Shown: positions 51,501 through 54,500 of the stretch, one piece after another | Position numbering within the stretch: position 1 is the first letter of the stretch | How the letters are laid out: the number at the start of each line of letters is the position of its first letter | From: Halisarca cf. caerulea | Lineage: Eukaryota > Porifera > Demospongiae > Chondrillida > Halisarcidae | Length of the DNA stretch: 64,000 bases | Direction: 5' to 3' | Assembly: GCA_963170055.1 (NCBI GenBank) | Contig: CAUJGJ010000040.1 | Location: 543,401-607,400, forward strand | Position numbers and translations under genes: made by a program | The notes under the pieces: generated by a model | The model's input: only the letters and a program-made list of their open reading frames with translations | The model's database searches: none | Told to the model about the DNA's origin: nothing

Positions 51501-54500
51501 GACTTGAAATTTAATTCTTCCCCATCATGTGCAATCACAGTTACTTCCAATGGCACCTAAGTAGAACTACACTTTTACATGCTCTTCGATTAAATATTCG
51601 GTTTGGCATGTAGCATTCCTCACTGAGGTTTTAACATCGATAATCATTGTCACCAAAAGGCATCTAATGAGTGCAAGGCCTCGCAAATACCTTCCAGGCG
51701 AGGTACAGGCCTCACAAATCACTCACTGTTGCCACACAAAAATTGGTACCATTACCTTTAGTCAGTACAGTATGTATGCTCCTTGCTATTGTTCTTCTCT
51801 AAGTTTGATAGCTCAGTATAGTGTTTGGCATGTAGTACATATTGTACATAGCACAGATAGATTATTTTTGTAATACTATTCTATTAAGTATAGTTTGCAT
51901 GTAACTTTAGTACAGTTTTGGCAATTATCACACCAACTTTTAAGGTTTATCAAATGTATTTGGCAAATGGCAGCTTGTACATACTTGCCACAAACATGTG
52001 TAACTCAAATGTCACCTTGTAGCCTAATTGTCAAGCAGAATAGTCTGTAGCATTTGTCTGTGAAATGAATGTTTTATCTATTCCTAATTTTGTAGTACTT
52101 GCATTGTCATTCAAGAGGAACCAATGATTTTGCATACATGGCATCATCAAGTCTAATTGCAGCTGCTGGGGAATCCTCAGAAAATAGAAATGTGTGCATT
52201 TTTGACACATTATTGCCAGCTGGCAGGAGCTCTGTAGTTAAAGGTATGGTATTGTTTCTTTGTTTGGGGGAGGGGGGGGATATCCTTGATTTAGTACATA
52301 CCGTAAGGGTAGACATTTTTAGGTTAGTTTATTTTCCATTTTTTATTAGTCATTCCTAACCCGTGACAATTTATTCATGAAGGACACTTTTGCGCTAATA
52401 TCATCTCGACTCAGATCTTACGAAGAATGTAAGCGGTAGCTGCACAAGTTGGAGGAACGACTGCCTGTGCTACCGCTTGTTATGGAAGTGATCTACGTTG
52501 AACTGCAAGTCGTATTATTACTCAGCATTCTCAGCTAGTCATATACCTTTGGCCCATGCACTGGTGTTGCTGATACCTGTTTGGGCTCGGTCTGTTGTAT
52601 TACAGCACCAGATTTACTACTTTCTAGCCTATACGCAATCACCACAACAGTGTATAAGGATAAAGTAGATTTACTACTGTATTGTTGATCAACAGATAAA
52701 TTATCTGATGCATTGTCACTGTAGAGCACTGATTCACTGATGTTTCCTTGAGCCTTCAACTTCTGTTATGTATTTCAATTCTTTCTTTTAAAGTGAAATC
52801 TTGATTAGAATCATTTTGTGAAATAAATGCAGCGAAATGCAGTTTGTATACCTGCTTCTTGCCAGTCTGGGAGTGTACCTGCCAGTCACATCAGACTACT
52901 ACTTGATCAGTTCTCTGTGTTTTGAGATTGGGGTGGTTGAAATGGTATCAACATTAGTCCTACTACATCATTTAGCAACGTATCTATAGTGCATCACATT
53001 GAGCTATTTATAGAAATGACTATTACTCGAAACATAGTGAGTTTCCTGTATCAATGTATGGGCTTTACTCAAGTAAGGGCCTGTTGTGACACAAATAGAA
53101 TGGAAACTTCTTTGAGTAATATTTCCAGAAGTGTACTATTCATTATTGACGCATTTCAAAGGAGTTTAAGAACCTTCTACTGTATGAGCGTTTAGGATGA
53201 TTTTCTATAGTTTTAAGCCAAGTTATAAAATCATGATGGTGAACCATTCGTTAGAAGTTCATTGTAAGCCGTAGAAATTACCATTCAAAAGAACCATTCA
53301 CAAAATTCATTGTAAGCCATAGAAATTACTGGTTTGTCTATCACATAAAAGCACTTCTGCATTAACTGGCTGCCATACTTCTCTGTAAGTGTGGTATCCT
53401 GTAACTACACTGTCAATAGAATGGAAGGCTGCCAAAGGCCTGACTTCAATGATTTGCACTTTTCTTTGAACTGTTTTTAGACCACATGGAACTGAACCAC
53501 ACCCACAAATTTTATTCATGTTACAACCTTTGGGTAAGGATGTGAAATTTAATGCACCCGCAAAATTTTCTACCCTTACGGTAGGCTTTAGTAAGCTATT
53601 CATTTACACTGATTCTCACTGGGATGTGAGACTTACACACTCGCTTTACATACTTATTTTGCATGTGTTTGATAGTGCCACTTATCTATTTGTTTTTACT
53701 TGTTTAGAGTACATGTGTCATGAGGCTGGTGCTAGTGCTATAGCTTACTCACCAAAACGGCAATGCCTCATCTCTGGCGGAAGAAAGGGTTATGTGTGTA
53801 TCCTTCCTAAATTGCTTTGATGATGAGATTATTGTGGTACAGCCTAGCTTAGTCAGCCTGCTAGGTAGACACACCTCTACAACAGACATGATCATTGGAG
53901 TCTTGAGCAACAATGCCTAGTCGAGTCTAGCCCAGCCTATGCATTGTGGAGACAATAGACATGACATGAGTTAAATGGAACTGGTGATCCTGAGCTTAGT
54001 ATGTCAATGCTTTGCCATTTGAGAAGCCAGGAGGGTACCTGCTGGTTGTTTTGGCTCTACTGAAATGAATGGTTCTCTTGGTGTAGTGTACTGTGAAGGT
54101 AAATGTTGTATATGTAGCTTGACACGAGCAATAATTAATTATAATGTATAAATTGCTTACAGTACAGATCATGGGAAAAGTAAACGATTTTATTGTTTCA
54201 CCTTTAGCTCTTTTCAGGTAAAAGTTAACGGAATAACACTAAAAGCTAACTGTTAACTGATAACCGCTAACTCCCTACTACTGCCTCATTATATGACATA
54301 GTAATATTCTTTTGTAGTAAGTCACCGAAAGTGCATTTCAACCTAATTGTGAGCGAAAGTGCTGTTTCTGGCTTCAAAGTTTCATTTTGTCGATTTCTTG
54401 CAATTTTGAATCAATTTTAAGATGGATACAATTCTCATCTGATAAATTGAAAGTGTGATAACAAGGAGAAATACTGTATTTGGAATCAGTGTTGTAGGTG

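Larger units (their letters stand above)
44936..52095 (+). other. DMXL: DMXL intron 12 (7.2 kb)
   Basis: Bounded by GTAAGTTT and AATTTTGTAG. It carries a hairpin repeat (44988-45440), a CA tract, an interrupted MITE (46118-48915), a gypsy element (46388-48596) and a Tc1 fragment (48985-49605). Between 49606 and 52095 I see only a short hairpin at 50099-50134 and no gene. Confidence 0.85.

Noticed and set aside
53794..53799. Donor GTGTGT directly after GGRKGY in exon 14
   Set aside because: Using it shifts the frame into exon 15 and loses VFDVRQ; GTATCC at 53798 keeps the frame.
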